From UBA1738 sp045538755 (lineage in GTDB: Bacteria > Bacillota > Clostridia > UBA1381), in the NCBI GenBank assembly GCA_045538755.1, contig JAZQEC010000005.1, positions 62,001 through 126,000 of the forward strand: 64,000 bases of DNA. Direction: 5' to 3'. Below the pieces are notes generated by a model. That model saw only the letters and a list, made by a program, of their open reading frames with translations. It was not told where the DNA came from and did not search any database. A program made the position numbers and the translations under genes. Positions 17,372-25,632 of this stretch are shown piece by piece (the first letter of the stretch is position 1; each line of letters starts with the position of its first letter).

Positions 17372-17632
17372 TTAATTTTCTTCTTCGCCAAGAGAAGCGT
17401 TCTTCTCTTGGCTGTTTTTATGTTTGTGATAATAAAGCCTTGTCCCACAAATTCGGGCGTTGCAAATGAGCTCAATATTCTTTTTTACCCAATCAAAAGC
17501 AACTTTTTCTGTCTTAGAAGTTTCTGTATCAAGAGCAAAATAGTAATTATTTCTCTTAACTCCTGTCTTTTCTGTGACAAAAACTATCTTACCACATTCT
17601 TTATTTTCTTTGGTTTTTAAAATATACTTCAT
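17372..17632 (-). CDS. Hypothetical protein with a small domain shared with 19102-19665
   Basis: 86 residues, no known family. The sequence (GKIVFVTEKTG, NYYFALDTET, NARICGTRLYYHK) resembles the first 80 residues of the zinc-ribbon protein at 19102-19665 (GNTVFLKEKKG, YIYLASEYT, NVGVSGNRIYPV), so they share a small alpha/beta domain. It ends in a polar tail. The ribosome binding site AGGAGA precedes the ATG. It is last in the minus-strand accessory block before the integrase. Confidence 0.65.
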   Translation of the reverse strand: MKYILKTKENKECGKIVFVTEKTGVKRNNYYFALDTETSKTEKVAFDWVKKNIELICNARICGTRLYYHKHKNSQEKNASLGEEEN

Positions 17633-17652
17633 CGATGTTCTCCTATATAGTA

Positions 17653-18486
17653 TTAATTCCTTATATCTTTAAAATAAAGAGATGAATTGTTTTTCCAATC
17701 TCTGATTTTTGCATATTGTTCAGTAGTTGGAATCTTGTATGTAAGTCCATCCATTTGAAGAATATTATAGGATATGATTATTGCAATATCCTTAACTAAT
17801 GGTAAAGGTGGTTCTTCTTTAAATCTTTCAACATAGAATTCAATAAATGTTAGTAACAAATTTAATCTTGCTAAAAGTAAGTTATCGCCTTGATATTCAT
17901 AACCATAAACGTTTTGAAATGCTTTTTTTACCCACTTAACCCAATCACTGTAACCTGTAACATTTTCATTAACAATTCTTATTTTTCTATCAAGAATACC
18001 TATTCTATTTTCTAATGGTATTATTTCACCTGTTGCTGCATCATATCTTGATACTAAAAAAGGAGCCTCGCCACAGGTTATTTCTAAATATACTGAATCA
18101 ATATAATCTTTCCAAGTTTTATTCTTAACACAAGGAAAAATTACTCTCTCTGTTCTATTCCAACTTTTCTCATGTTCATTAATTATATTAAAAACATCTT
18201 TTCTACCAAACCACATTTCGTCGAGGTAACTTATCATTTTATTACATATCCAAACAGGTGTAACAACTTCTGCCATCTTCTTTTTTCTCTCATTTTTTAT
18301 TGATTTGGACTTCATATAATGAGGACAAATTCTAATGGTTCTTAATAAGTCCTTAGTTATCTGTGAATTAAAATTAACATCTGTGTAACTATTTGACAGA
18401 AGAAGTATATTGTTTCCTGTTGTGCGGTCTTTTAATAAAATGTTGAGTGTTGCACAAACATATCTAGTGTACATTTCTTTATCCAT
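17653..18486 (-). CDS. Restriction endonuclease subunit M-like protein
   Basis: 277 residues. The middle contains EVVTPVWICNKMISYLDE and YLEITCGEAPFLVSRYDAAT, ENRIGILDRKIRIVNENV and NVYGYEYQGDNLLLARLNLL. I recognise this pattern from mobile-element proteins annotated as restriction endonuclease subunit M. TPVWICNKM plus the ITCGEAP stretch recall the N-terminus and motif I region of N6-adenine methyltransferases, but no clear NPPY catalytic motif can be seen. It may therefore be a diverged or partial methyltransferase. The ribosome binding site is AAGGAAGGTG. The following gene starts 20 bp after its stop. Confidence 0.6.
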   Translation of the reverse strand: MDKEMYTRYVCATLNILLKDRTTGNNILLLSNSYTDVNFNSQITKDLLRTIRICPHYMKSKSIKNERKKKMAEVVTPVWICNKMISYLDEMWFGRKDVFNIINEHEKSWNRTERVIFPCVKNKTWKDYIDSVYLEITCGEAPFLVSRYDAATGEIIPLENRIGILDRKIRIVNENVTGYSDWVKWVKKAFQNVYGYEYQGDNLLLARLNLLLTFIEFYVERFKEEPPLPLVKDIAIIISYNILQMDGLTYKIPTTEQYAKIRDWKNNSSLYFKDIRN

Positions 18487-18498
18487 AGGACACCTTCC

Positions 18499-19002
18499 TT
18501 ATCTAATTTTCTCTATTTTCAACAACTCTTTATCCTTAAATTCTTCTTCTAATTGTTTCCAGAAGTTTTTTAATTCTTCTTCAAGGTGAGTAATCCAATT
18601 TTCTTGAGCTGCAATTCTGCTGGTATCTTCACCATAAAACTTCATGTTAAAAAGTTTTGTTTTCTCTTTTTCAATATCAAACTTATGGTCGTTGTAAGTG
18701 CATTCTTCCATACTTCTAATATTATCCTTTATATCTTTTATAAGTTCTTTTGAATTAGCATAACCAACTGCAAGACCAACAGGATTGCCAAGCCAACTTA
18801 TTTTATAAAGGCCTTTTCTCTTCTGATAATTTTCTTTAAGATAACCTAAAATATAATCAATATCTTCATTATAAGAGCATGTGTCTAAACAACATCCACC
18901 TGTATAATAATCGTGGCTATCTACTTCATAAAAGAGCATGCCAACACTATCCAAACTATCTGTTATCCATCCCATTCTTTCAATAAAATCTTTACTATAC
19001 AT
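18499..19002 (-). CDS. Hypothetical protein
   Basis: 167 residues from the ATG at 19002, chosen because TTGAGGGGGATAT lies just upstream; an in-frame start at 19026 has no such signal. There is a cysteine cluster (TGGCCLDTCSYNED, about residues 35-48) and a C-terminal coiled coil (about 120-160, many Glu/Lys/Leu). It begins about 100 bp after the stop of 19102-19665, with the palindrome 19064-19093 in between, and lies 12 bp before the subunit M-like gene. Function unknown. Confidence 0.65.
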   Translation of the reverse strand: MYSKDFIERMGWITDSLDSVGMLFYEVDSHDYYTGGCCLDTCSYNEDIDYILGYLKENYQKRKGLYKISWLGNPVGLAVGYANSKELIKDIKDNIRSMEECTYNDHKFDIEKEKTKLFNMKFYGEDTSRIAAQENWITHLEEELKNFWKQLEEEFKDKELLKIEKIR

Positions 19003-19063
19003 AAATATATCCCCCTCAATCTTCAAATTTTACCATCCTTTTTTATATATTAATATTTTCTTT

Positions 19064-19093
19064 TGTAACGGGTTGCAGTTGCAACCCATTACA
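19064..19093. repeat. Intercistronic palindrome
   Basis: Arms TGTAACGGGTTGCA and TGCAACCCATTACA, one mismatch, 2-base loop. Neither strand has a T-tract after it, so it is not a standard terminator. It may be an mRNA processing or stability hairpin, or an operator. Confidence 0.5.
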
Positions 19094-19101
19094 ACTATGC
19101 C

Positions 19102-19665
19102 TTACTTTCCACAGCGAGGACATTCATTATTATCTTGATGATAATAAATCTCACAATTCTCACAGTAATTATAATTACTCAAAAACTCATCACAAACAAG
19201 ATTTTCAAAATCACTATGACCTGAACCTGCTACCTCATAAAGCTCATTCGATTTTTTCCAACAGGGAATGCAACACCCACGACAACTTTGATAACCATCG
19301 TGACCATATTTATCACACTTTTCACAAATTGTTATGTCATCATCTGTACCACCCTTATGAAAGCTATAAGAGTTATTTTCCCAAACAACTTCACCACAAG
19401 CACCACACCTAACCATACCTTCAGGAAGTCTTTTTCTGTATTTTAGGTCTGTAACAGGATAAATCCTATTACCTGACACACCAACATTTGTTAGAAAATC
19501 TTTATTTGCAATAACTTCTTCTTTTGTCATACGCCTTAAGTGGCTTGAACCATTAGCGGTATATTCTGATGCTAAATAAATGTATTCTCTACCTTTTTTT
19601 TCTTTAAGAAATACTGTATTACCACTATCAGTGGTATCTAATAATAAACTTATAAAATTCTTCAT
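19102..19665 (-). CDS. Zinc-ribbon-rich hypothetical protein
   Basis: 187 residues. The N-terminal about 80 residues resemble the protein at 17372-17632. Three or four CxxC knuckles follow (VRCGACGEVVW, ICEKCDKYG, SCRGCCIPCWK, CENCEIYYH, CPRCGK), enough for two or three zinc sites. This suggests nucleic-acid or protein binding, but no family is recognised. The start is preceded by AAGGGGGAA. Confidence 0.65.
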   Translation of the reverse strand: MKNFISLLLDTTDSGNTVFLKEKKGREYIYLASEYTANGSSHLRRMTKEEVIANKDFLTNVGVSGNRIYPVTDLKYRKRLPEGMVRCGACGEVVWENNSYSFHKGGTDDDITICEKCDKYGHDGYQSCRGCCIPCWKKSNELYEVAGSGHSDFENLVCDEFLSNYNYCENCEIYYHQDNNECPRCGK

Positions 19666-19847
19666 TCGAGAATTCCCCCTTAATATTAATGTTTAATTTA
19701 TATTAAAGTACAAAACACCAGAGAAAAAATCTCATAATAAGCTGTACGTGTCTTTCAACTTTAATCTATGTAAAATCTATATAAAATACCTATTTTAATT
19801 TATTGCAGCAGATAGGTAGAGAAACTGCTATCACAGTTCTAAAAATT

Positions 19848-20249
19848 TTACTCCATATCTGAAGCCATTTTATCTTTAATGAATTCTAATAATTGATTCG
19901 TTAATCTAATCATATCCTTATCTTCAGCAAAGCATTTGAAGATAATACTATCTTCAGAACTATAATTAGCTATTTGTTCTATTAGATAATATAGAGCATT
20001 TTCACTTATAGTTACACTTTGATGATTGTACTCATATTCACCTTCTTTTATAAGAGAAAACAAACTAACAGTGGCAAGTTCAACCAAATCAACATCAAGT
20101 TCATAGTCATAACCATATAATTTTTCTGAAAAGGTTATAGCTAATTTGTGCAACATAGTTGGTGCTCTAAAATCTTCAATAATTACCTTAATGCAAGAGA
20201 GCATATCAAGAGTTGCTGCATAGCCTAATGCTTTATTAATTTTTTTCAT
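19848..20249 (-). CDS. Hypothetical protein
   Basis: 133 residues, largely alpha-helical and acidic, no motif recognised. A strong ribosome binding site AAAGGGGGG precedes the start. It is separated by 57 bp from the gene upstream and by 180 bp of AT-rich sequence from the gene downstream; nothing recognisable was seen in that gap. Confidence 0.65.
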   Translation of the reverse strand: MKKINKALGYAATLDMLSCIKVIIEDFRAPTMLHKLAITFSEKLYGYDYELDVDLVELATVSLFSLIKEGEYEYNHQSVTISENALYYLIEQIANYSSEDSIIFKCFAEDKDMIRLTNQLLEFIKDKMASDME

Positions 20250-20306
20250 GGTTTTTCACCCCCCTTTATTTTATTGTTGTATACTTTTGTTATGCTAATA
20301 ACCTTC

Positions 20307-20954
20307 TTAGTCAAGATAAGCAATGGAATAATCAAAGTCAACATTAAATTTATCAAGGTCATACTTTTCAAGAAGATTAGTTAAACACTTTTCTGTGCGC
20401 AAAAGGCCTCTCATAAACCTGTCTTCATAATATTCTTCAATTTCTTCATCATACAGGTACCAGTATTCACCTAAAGGAAATAGTTTTTTTGCAACACTTG
20501 GATTATTTAGTGCAAATCTACATCTTGATAAGAGACTTTCCAATTCTTCCTTTGTTACATTGAAATATCTACAATATAGTTTGGCTTCCTTACAATTAGC
20601 CATAAACCAGTCAAAAATCACATAATCCTTTAGAAATTCACAACCTTCTTCAGCTATTCTTGGCCAAGGAAGCCACTCATCTTTATAGGTATATCTTTCT
20701 TTGCAAAACTTGATAAAATCATCTGTGAAATACTTCTTAATTTCTTCATCAGTATAAACTTCTATATTTTCTTTGCGATGCCATTCCTCAAATGAGATAT
20801 TTGTATCATTCATTCTTAGGTAGTGCAGGTATTCTTCTGTCCAATAAATTTCATTTGAAGTTACACCTTCATACTTTGGTGTTAGATATAAACCACCATC
20901 AAACTGTCTTCCTAATCTCTCATTCATTAAATCATTAATAGTTTTCTTGTTCAT
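20307..20954 (-). CDS. Hypothetical protein
   Basis: 215 residues from the ATG at 20954, selected for its TTGGGGGAAAAA ribosome binding site; upstream in-frame starts would overlap the preceding gene. It is rich in aromatic and acidic residues (EWLPWPRIAEEGCEF, LGEYWYLYDEEIEEYYEDR). No domain recognised. It is part of the minus-strand accessory operon. Confidence 0.65.
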   Translation of the reverse strand: MNKKTINDLMNERLGRQFDGGLYLTPKYEGVTSNEIYWTEEYLHYLRMNDTNISFEEWHRKENIEVYTDEEIKKYFTDDFIKFCKERYTYKDEWLPWPRIAEEGCEFLKDYVIFDWFMANCKEAKLYCRYFNVTKEELESLLSRCRFALNNPSVAKKLFPLGEYWYLYDEEIEEYYEDRFMRGLLRTEKCLTNLLEKYDLDKFNVDFDYSIAYLD

Positions 20955-20995
20955 AATTTTTTCCCCCAATAAAAATTTTTTATTTAATTTATTAA

Positions 20996-21913
20996 TCATA
21001 GTTTGTTCACCTCTATGCACTTTATATATTTTTCTATAGCGTTATCCAATAAATCATCCTTTTTGCGTTCTTCTTTATGTAACTCTTCTTCCAATTTTTG
21101 TATTCTATCTAAAGACTGCTGATAGTCTTTTTCAATTGCATTCAAGCATTTTTCCAAGCTTTCTATTTCCTCAATTGATAATGCTCTCTTAGTATAGTTA
21201 TGACCTCTATCTACAATAAAAATAGTGTTTTTCATACTGTTACAATCTTTTTTTGCTTCGATGGAAAAAGAATTTCCTAATAGCCTTGACCATTTGTCAT
21301 ATTTGCAAATCAAATCACAAACTTCACCTATATAAATATTTTCTTCATCCATTTCCCAATAAATCTTTTCTTCTTCTTCTCTTAATGAGTCTAACAAATT
21401 ATGAAATGCTGCATTTACAAGGCTCTCTAAATCTGACACATATCCTGTCAACTTCATAGGTGTTAGAAAGTTTGTAATATTGGTTTTGACTTCTATATAG
21501 TCAATACGTCCACTATATTCAAGGACCCCTTCTTTATCATTTTTCTTAATCCATGCTCTCAAAGAATTTGTGTTTAATTTCTGGTAGGAAGCAGGTGGAG
21601 CATCTTTGATAAGACCTGATTCATAATCTACAACAAATTTACTAATTAAGTTTAACAAATAGGATATTGGTAAATCCACTAAAGTGTTTATTATATCTAT
21701 CTTTTCAGCCATTGGAATATCATTTTCTATAGTGTACTTACCATCAACTTTTTCATAACCCATTACCAAGCCTTCGCAAGGCTCCCACTCTTTCAAATCC
21801 CCATATTTAATCAGTTTAACAATCTTTTCATCTTTCATGTTATCAATCTCCTTTTTAATTATATTTCCATTATCACTATTCTTCATAATATTATTTACTA
21901 CACTTTTATTCAT
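20996..21913 (-). CDS. Hypothetical protein with C-terminal coiled coil
   Basis: 305 residues from the ATG at 21913 (AAAGGAG upstream). A second in-frame ATG at 21838 also has a strong AAAAAGGAG site, so two forms of 305 and 280 residues are possible. The C-terminal 60 residues (IEKDYQQSLDRIQKLEEELH and on) form a predicted coiled coil. No enzymatic motif was seen. It starts 4 bp after the preceding gene's stop, so the two are co-translated. Confidence 0.65.
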   Translation of the reverse strand: MNKSVVNNIMKNSDNGNIIKKEIDNMKDEKIVKLIKYGDLKEWEPCEGLVMGYEKVDGKYTIENDIPMAEKIDIINTLVDLPISYLLNLISKFVVDYESGLIKDAPPASYQKLNTNSLRAWIKKNDKEGVLEYSGRIDYIEVKTNITNFLTPMKLTGYVSDLESLVNAAFHNLLDSLREEEEKIYWEMDEENIYIGEVCDLICKYDKWSRLLGNSFSIEAKKDCNSMKNTIFIVDRGHNYTKRALSIEEIESLEKCLNAIEKDYQQSLDRIQKLEEELHKEERKKDDLLDNAIEKYIKCIEVNKL

Positions 21914-21917
21914 GCTC

Positions 21918-22223
21918 TTAAGCTCCTTTCTTTTCATCAAACTTCTCTAATTTTTCCTGCAACATTAACAATTCAATAGTAAGTGTAAATGCCACTATGT
22001 CCTCTGGTATTATAATTCTGCGACCTAAGAGACCCTCATAAAAAGGCATTTTCTCTTTGTTTGCTTCAATAATTGTTAAACCAAGATGAAGGTTTGCTGC
22101 AAATGCAGAAGGATTATTTTTTTTCTTAACAAACTCCTTTGACATATTAAAGAAGTGCAGAAAACTTTCCTGACTTACACCAAACTCTGTTCTTACAAAC
22201 TCTTCTCTACCAAACTTTTTCAT
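21918..22223 (-). CDS. Hypothetical protein
   Basis: 101 residues from the ATG at 22223, which has GGAGG 8 bp upstream; longer in-frame starts lack a good site. All-helical composition; MKKFGREEFVRTEFGVSQESFLHF is the start. No family recognised. It lies between two unknown genes of the same operon. Confidence 0.6.
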   Translation of the reverse strand: MKKFGREEFVRTEFGVSQESFLHFFNMSKEFVKKKNNPSAFAANLHLGLTIIEANKEKMPFYEGLLGRRIIIPEDIVAFTLTIELLMLQEKLEKFDEKKGA

Positions 22224-22282
22224 TTTCTTTTCCTCCATAAATTTATTGTTTCTTATTTTCATTAAAAGCACAACCTTTCCAA

Positions 22283-22741
22283 TTAATAATGATAACTGAA
22301 TATCATATTCTCTTTTTCAAAGTTAACTTCATCGATAAAATCTTTGAGCTCTTTTAGACAATTCTTTATGCATTTGGTTACTTCTGAGGTTTTTCCCTTT
22401 GACCAAACATCAAAACTGTCCAGAAGTGTTTGTGCTCTTCCTTCTGTCATTCTGTAATTTATTTCTACATCGCATTCACCTGAAAGAAGTTCACCAATTC
22501 TTTCTGCCATAACTTTTTCAAAGGTTTCAAAGCTGCGTTTGTTTTTAATGTCTACATAATTTAATTTATAATCATCCAAAAAGCAGACAGAGTCACCAAT
22601 TTCTAACGTGGGTAAACCTAATACATCTTCGAGATACTCATTAAAGTATCTGTTACCAATATAATCAATAGGTTTCCAGTTGTTTTCTCTTACGAAAGCG
22701 TCTTTCTTACTGACTTTAATAAATGTACAATTTGAACTCAT
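22283..22741 (-). CDS. Hypothetical protein, first gene of the minus-strand accessory operon
   Basis: 152 residues with a perfect AAGGAGG ribosome binding site. No domain recognised. It opens the operon that runs leftward to the integrase, so its promoter must lie in the 700-bp control region upstream. Confidence 0.65.
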   Translation of the reverse strand: MSSNCTFIKVSKKDAFVRENNWKPIDYIGNRYFNEYLEDVLGLPTLEIGDSVCFLDDYKLNYVDIKNKRSFETFEKVMAERIGELLSGECDVEINYRMTEGRAQTLLDSFDVWSKGKTSEVTKCIKNCLKELKDFIDEVNFEKENMIFSYHY

Positions 22742-23387
22742 TTTAAGTTCCTCCTTATTAAATATAATTTTTTTATTTGCCTACATTGTAGGGCTTTGAA
22801 TACTTGCTATTGTGTTTTCTACCTTTATATATAAGGTATAGGCAACACTACCTTTAATAAAGTTTGTTTAAGGAAATAGGTTTTTCGATATGTCAGGTTA
22901 GCCAATATCCGTCTTTTCAAAGAACTCTGGCAGGTGCGGCTCACACCTATACCACTTAGTATCTTACTGTATATGAAAGATACCGTTTGCTTTCCTTCTG
23001 TTTAAGTTGGGAAGCATCTTGATGCTTTGACATCAAGTTCTGCGAAAAAATTGAATCTCTCATTAGTTCATATCTTATACCACTTTCATTGACCTTCACC
23101 TGCTTCTTAATAAATTTTAAGGTGGGTGGGTTATAAGATGATATCATTCTGAAGAGATTCAGCTTGGTATATACTACCAAGCCTTTTACATAACACTATT
23201 AAGAGTTTAGTGGACGAAATATTTTATCGTCCGTTTCAATCTTACAAGTTGATTATACTACAGTTTTCTTCATTTGTCAATCTTATTTTTACACTTTTAT
23301 TTTCTTTCAGGAGCAAATGGACACAGACAAGAAGGCGGCTCTCGCTGTCCATTTGCAATGTTCTTATTGAAAACTCGTCCATTTGTA
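22742..23387. promoter_or_regulatory. Divergent control region between the two arms of the element
   Basis: No convincing gene. It contains TTGATGCTTTGACATCAA (23019-23036), whose second half is the same TTGACATCAA seen in the promoters at 34765 and 60103. It also has an inverted pair CAAATGGACA (about 23315) and TGTCCATTTG (about 23347), a further CGTCCATTTG (about 23378), and a hairpin GCTTGGTA/TACCAAGC (about 23161-23183) followed by CTTTT. These are candidate operators for the HTH regulator at 23438 and for the minus-strand operon. Confidence 0.55.
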
Positions 23388-23416
23388 TTGACTTTTTTGG
23401 TATTATATAATATAAT
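23388..23416 (+). promoter_or_regulatory. SigA-type promoter of the HTH regulator gene
   Basis: TTGACT (23388-23393), exactly 17 bp, TATAAT (23411-23416). The -35 overlaps a CGTCCATTTG operator-like site, consistent with autorepression. Confidence 0.8.
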
Positions 23417-23437
23417 AAGTAAAAAGGGGTTGATTTA

Positions 23438-24535
23438 ATGAGCAAAAAAGCGAAAAAAATAGATAAAGAAATTAAATTTAAGCGCAGAATGGAAGAAATT
23501 AAAAAAGGTGTATATAATCAAGATTTTATTGATGGTGGCTATCTTGCCCCAGAACGTCTTGACACAAAGCTTTCTAATCAAGAATTAATTGATATAATAA
23601 AAGAAATAGTTTTTAAAGAGTCTGGAACTGAAATTAAAGGGTCTAAACAAACAATAACTGATTGGACCAGCGGAACTTTGCCACATTTATCTATTGTAGT
23701 TTGTTTGGCAAATTTTTTTGGAGCATCAGTTGATTGGATGCTTGGATTTTCTGACAATAGAACTGCTGAAAAGCAGGATGAGGAACTATTGTTTAGAAGA
23801 TTGGGAATATCGAGAGAATCATGGTTAGCTCTTTCTAAAAACAGAGAACTTATTGAAGATGGTGTGGTAACAATACAAACCATTAATGAAAATGACAATT
23901 CTTCTTCAATTGATGATTTTGTTATGGATGATGAGAATATAATAGCTCTTAACAACATATTGTCTGACTATATTGTTGAAGATGGGGAGATTATTTTTCC
24001 TGTGCTTAAAGGCATACATAAATACATGGATATAGAATCTCAAAAACCCTCTGTTAAAGTTGATTGCTCAATTCTTGATAACATAAGAAATGCTTATGAT
24101 ATTAATAATTCTATGATTGCTTATGAAATGGATGAAGATTTAGATAGGCCATATACTAATGAAGAAGTTGAGAAATATGTTCAGTGGTATAATAGCGAAG
24201 AAGATGCAAATATAAAAATTGAGTCATTCAATCCTGAAAATGACAATCAGTTTAAGGATTTTATAAAAAGACTAAGGATTCAAAATTTAATATACAATTA
24301 TATTCTTGTTTCTTCAAAAGAATTGAATATTGAGGAACTGGAAGTAGAGGCTTTGTCTTATTTAAAAGCCAATTTGAGAAATTTAAAAATAAAGCATATA
24401 AAGTCTGTGATTGATAACCTTATAAAGAGTGAAACTGAATTAAGACAGTTAGGTGAAGACTGTATGTCTCTACCAAAGGTTATAAGAGAAAGAGAAATCT
24501 ATGAGGAAATGCTAAAAATCTACGAAAAACACTAA
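23438..24535 (+). CDS. HTH (Cro/C1-type) transcriptional regulator of the element
   Basis: 365 residues. Residues about 45-105 form an XRE-type helix-turn-helix (SNQELIDIIKE ... KGSKQTITDWTSGTLPHLSI VVCLANFFGASVDWMLG), the pattern of phage and ICE repressors. The large C-terminal part is acidic and helical with no recognised domain, in particular no visible peptidase signature. The ribosome binding site is AAAAAGGGG. Facing the minus-strand operon, it is the best candidate for the element's master regulator. Confidence 0.8.
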   Translation: MSKKAKKIDKEIKFKRRMEEIKKGVYNQDFIDGGYLAPERLDTKLSNQELIDIIKEIVFKESGTEIKGSKQTITDWTSGTLPHLSIVVCLANFFGASVDWMLGFSDNRTAEKQDEELLFRRLGISRESWLALSKNRELIEDGVVTIQTINENDNSSSIDDFVMDDENIIALNNILSDYIVEDGEIIFPVLKGIHKYMDIESQKPSVKVDCSILDNIRNAYDINNSMIAYEMDEDLDRPYTNEEVEKYVQWYNSEEDANIKIESFNPENDNQFKDFIKRLRIQNLIYNYILVSSKELNIEELEVEALSYLKANLRNLKIKHIKSVIDNLIKSETELRQLGEDCMSLPKVIREREIYEEMLKIYEKH

Positions 24536-24544
24536 AATAGATGC

Positions 24545-24581
24545 AAAAAGTACTACATATTTGATGTGTAGTACTTTTTTA
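24545..24581 (+). terminator. Intrinsic terminator after the HTH regulator
   Basis: 13-bp stem (AAAAAGTACTACA and complement) ending in T6. Confidence 0.85.
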
Positions 24582-24624
24582 TTTTTTACAGTAGTTTTTT
24601 AAAATTAACATGTATATTTCTATT

Positions 24625-24662
24625 TGGACATAAATATACACAGTGTTAGTATATTAATATGA
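24625..24662 (+). promoter_or_regulatory. Shared upstream motif, copy A
   Basis: The stretch starting TGGACATAAATATACACAG and ending TTAGTATATTAATATGAG matches about 30 of 38 bases upstream of the gene at 32244 (copy B, 32026-32064). A shorter version lies at 59962. It is probably a promoter or activator site. Confidence 0.45.
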
Positions 24663-24795
24663 GCACTAAATATATATTAATAGTTATTTATTAAAAACTA
24701 TTATAAATCAAATGGTAATAATGCAACTGGATATAACCTGTTTTGTGATAGTTTTCAAAAGAACAAAAATAAAAATTCAAATGGGAGTGTATGAT

Positions 24796-25416
24796 ATGAT
24801 AAGTGTATTAGGTCATAAAGATGATGGCAAGGTAAAAGGAAGAAAAAATGAAATCAGACTAAGTTTGGCAGATATATTTAGAGATATAATGTCAGAGATA
24901 GCAGAAAGAGTTTATACAGCAAAAGGAAAGAAAGTTGAAGATTTGAGAGATTACTTCAAGATGGTGTATAATAACATTTTGAGGGATTATGAAAAATTTG
25001 GATTTTCAGGTAGTTATACCTTTGATAAATATGCAGAAGATTTGCCTTTCTATTTTAGTGGATTAGATGACAGTTTTGTTCCTGCAAAGTATATAGTAAT
25101 AACATATCATGATGAATTTGGAAGTCGTGGTGCTTCTTTTTCAAGAGAAAAGTCAATAAAAGGCGTAGAGGAATATTTGACTAATTGGTCTGTGTTTATG
25201 AATAAGGAAATTAAAGACAATAGAGATGGTCTGATTATTTTGAGAAATGGTAAGTTAGTAGATTTTGATTTGAAGAGAAGTGAAAAGTATAATGATAAAT
25301 TAGGTAAGAATTACACAAAATACTCTATATCAAACATTAGGGATAAAGAAGTTAATGAAACTTTACAGAGTTATTTTGATGAATTCTATATTTTATATGA
25401 ACCAAAACAAAAATAG
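24796..25416 (+). CDS. Hypothetical protein
   Basis: 206 residues from the ATG at 24796, chosen because GGGAGTG lies 8 bp upstream; an in-frame ATG at 24712 has no ribosome binding site. The middle (PAKYIVITYHDEFGSRGASFSR) looks like a beta-strand-rich core. No family recognised. It is monocistronic, followed by a stem-loop at 25475-25511. Confidence 0.6.
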   Translation: MISVLGHKDDGKVKGRKNEIRLSLADIFRDIMSEIAERVYTAKGKKVEDLRDYFKMVYNNILRDYEKFGFSGSYTFDKYAEDLPFYFSGLDDSFVPAKYIVITYHDEFGSRGASFSREKSIKGVEEYLTNWSVFMNKEIKDNRDGLIILRNGKLVDFDLKRSEKYNDKLGKNYTKYSISNIRDKEVNETLQSYFDEFYILYEPKQK

Positions 25417-25474
25417 TTTTATTTACTCCAATGGTTTCCCCATTGGTGCCATATATAAACTTCTTATACTTATT

Positions 25475-25511
25475 AGTAAGGGGGTGCCTGCTTTTCAGGC
25501 ACCCCCTTACT
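25475..25511. repeat. Perfect 16-bp stem-loop without T-tract
   Basis: AGTAAGGGGGTGCCTG and its exact complement flank a 5-base loop. Neither side is followed by a T-run. It may still end transcription of the gene at 24796, or act as a processing or insulator hairpin. Confidence 0.6.
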
Positions 25512-25594
25512 ATATAGAGAATATGATAGTGGCATTTTGAGAAAATGGCTAATTTAAAAACATATATATAAAGTTATCTATTTGGGCTTTAGCG

Positions 25595-25623
25595 TTGATA
25601 TCTGTGTTGTTTTGTGATATAAT
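25595..25623 (+). promoter_or_regulatory. SigA-type promoter of the ART-HD gene
   Basis: TTGATA (25595-25600), 17 bp, TATAAT (25618-25623). The predicted start (about 25630) is only 3 bp before the ATG at 25633. Confidence 0.75.
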
Positions 25624-25632
25624 TATTAGAAA

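Noticed and set aside
22956..23180. A 74-codon minus-strand ORF in the control region
   Set aside because: No ribosome binding site, overlaps hairpins and operator-like repeats, and the product resembles nothing convincing.
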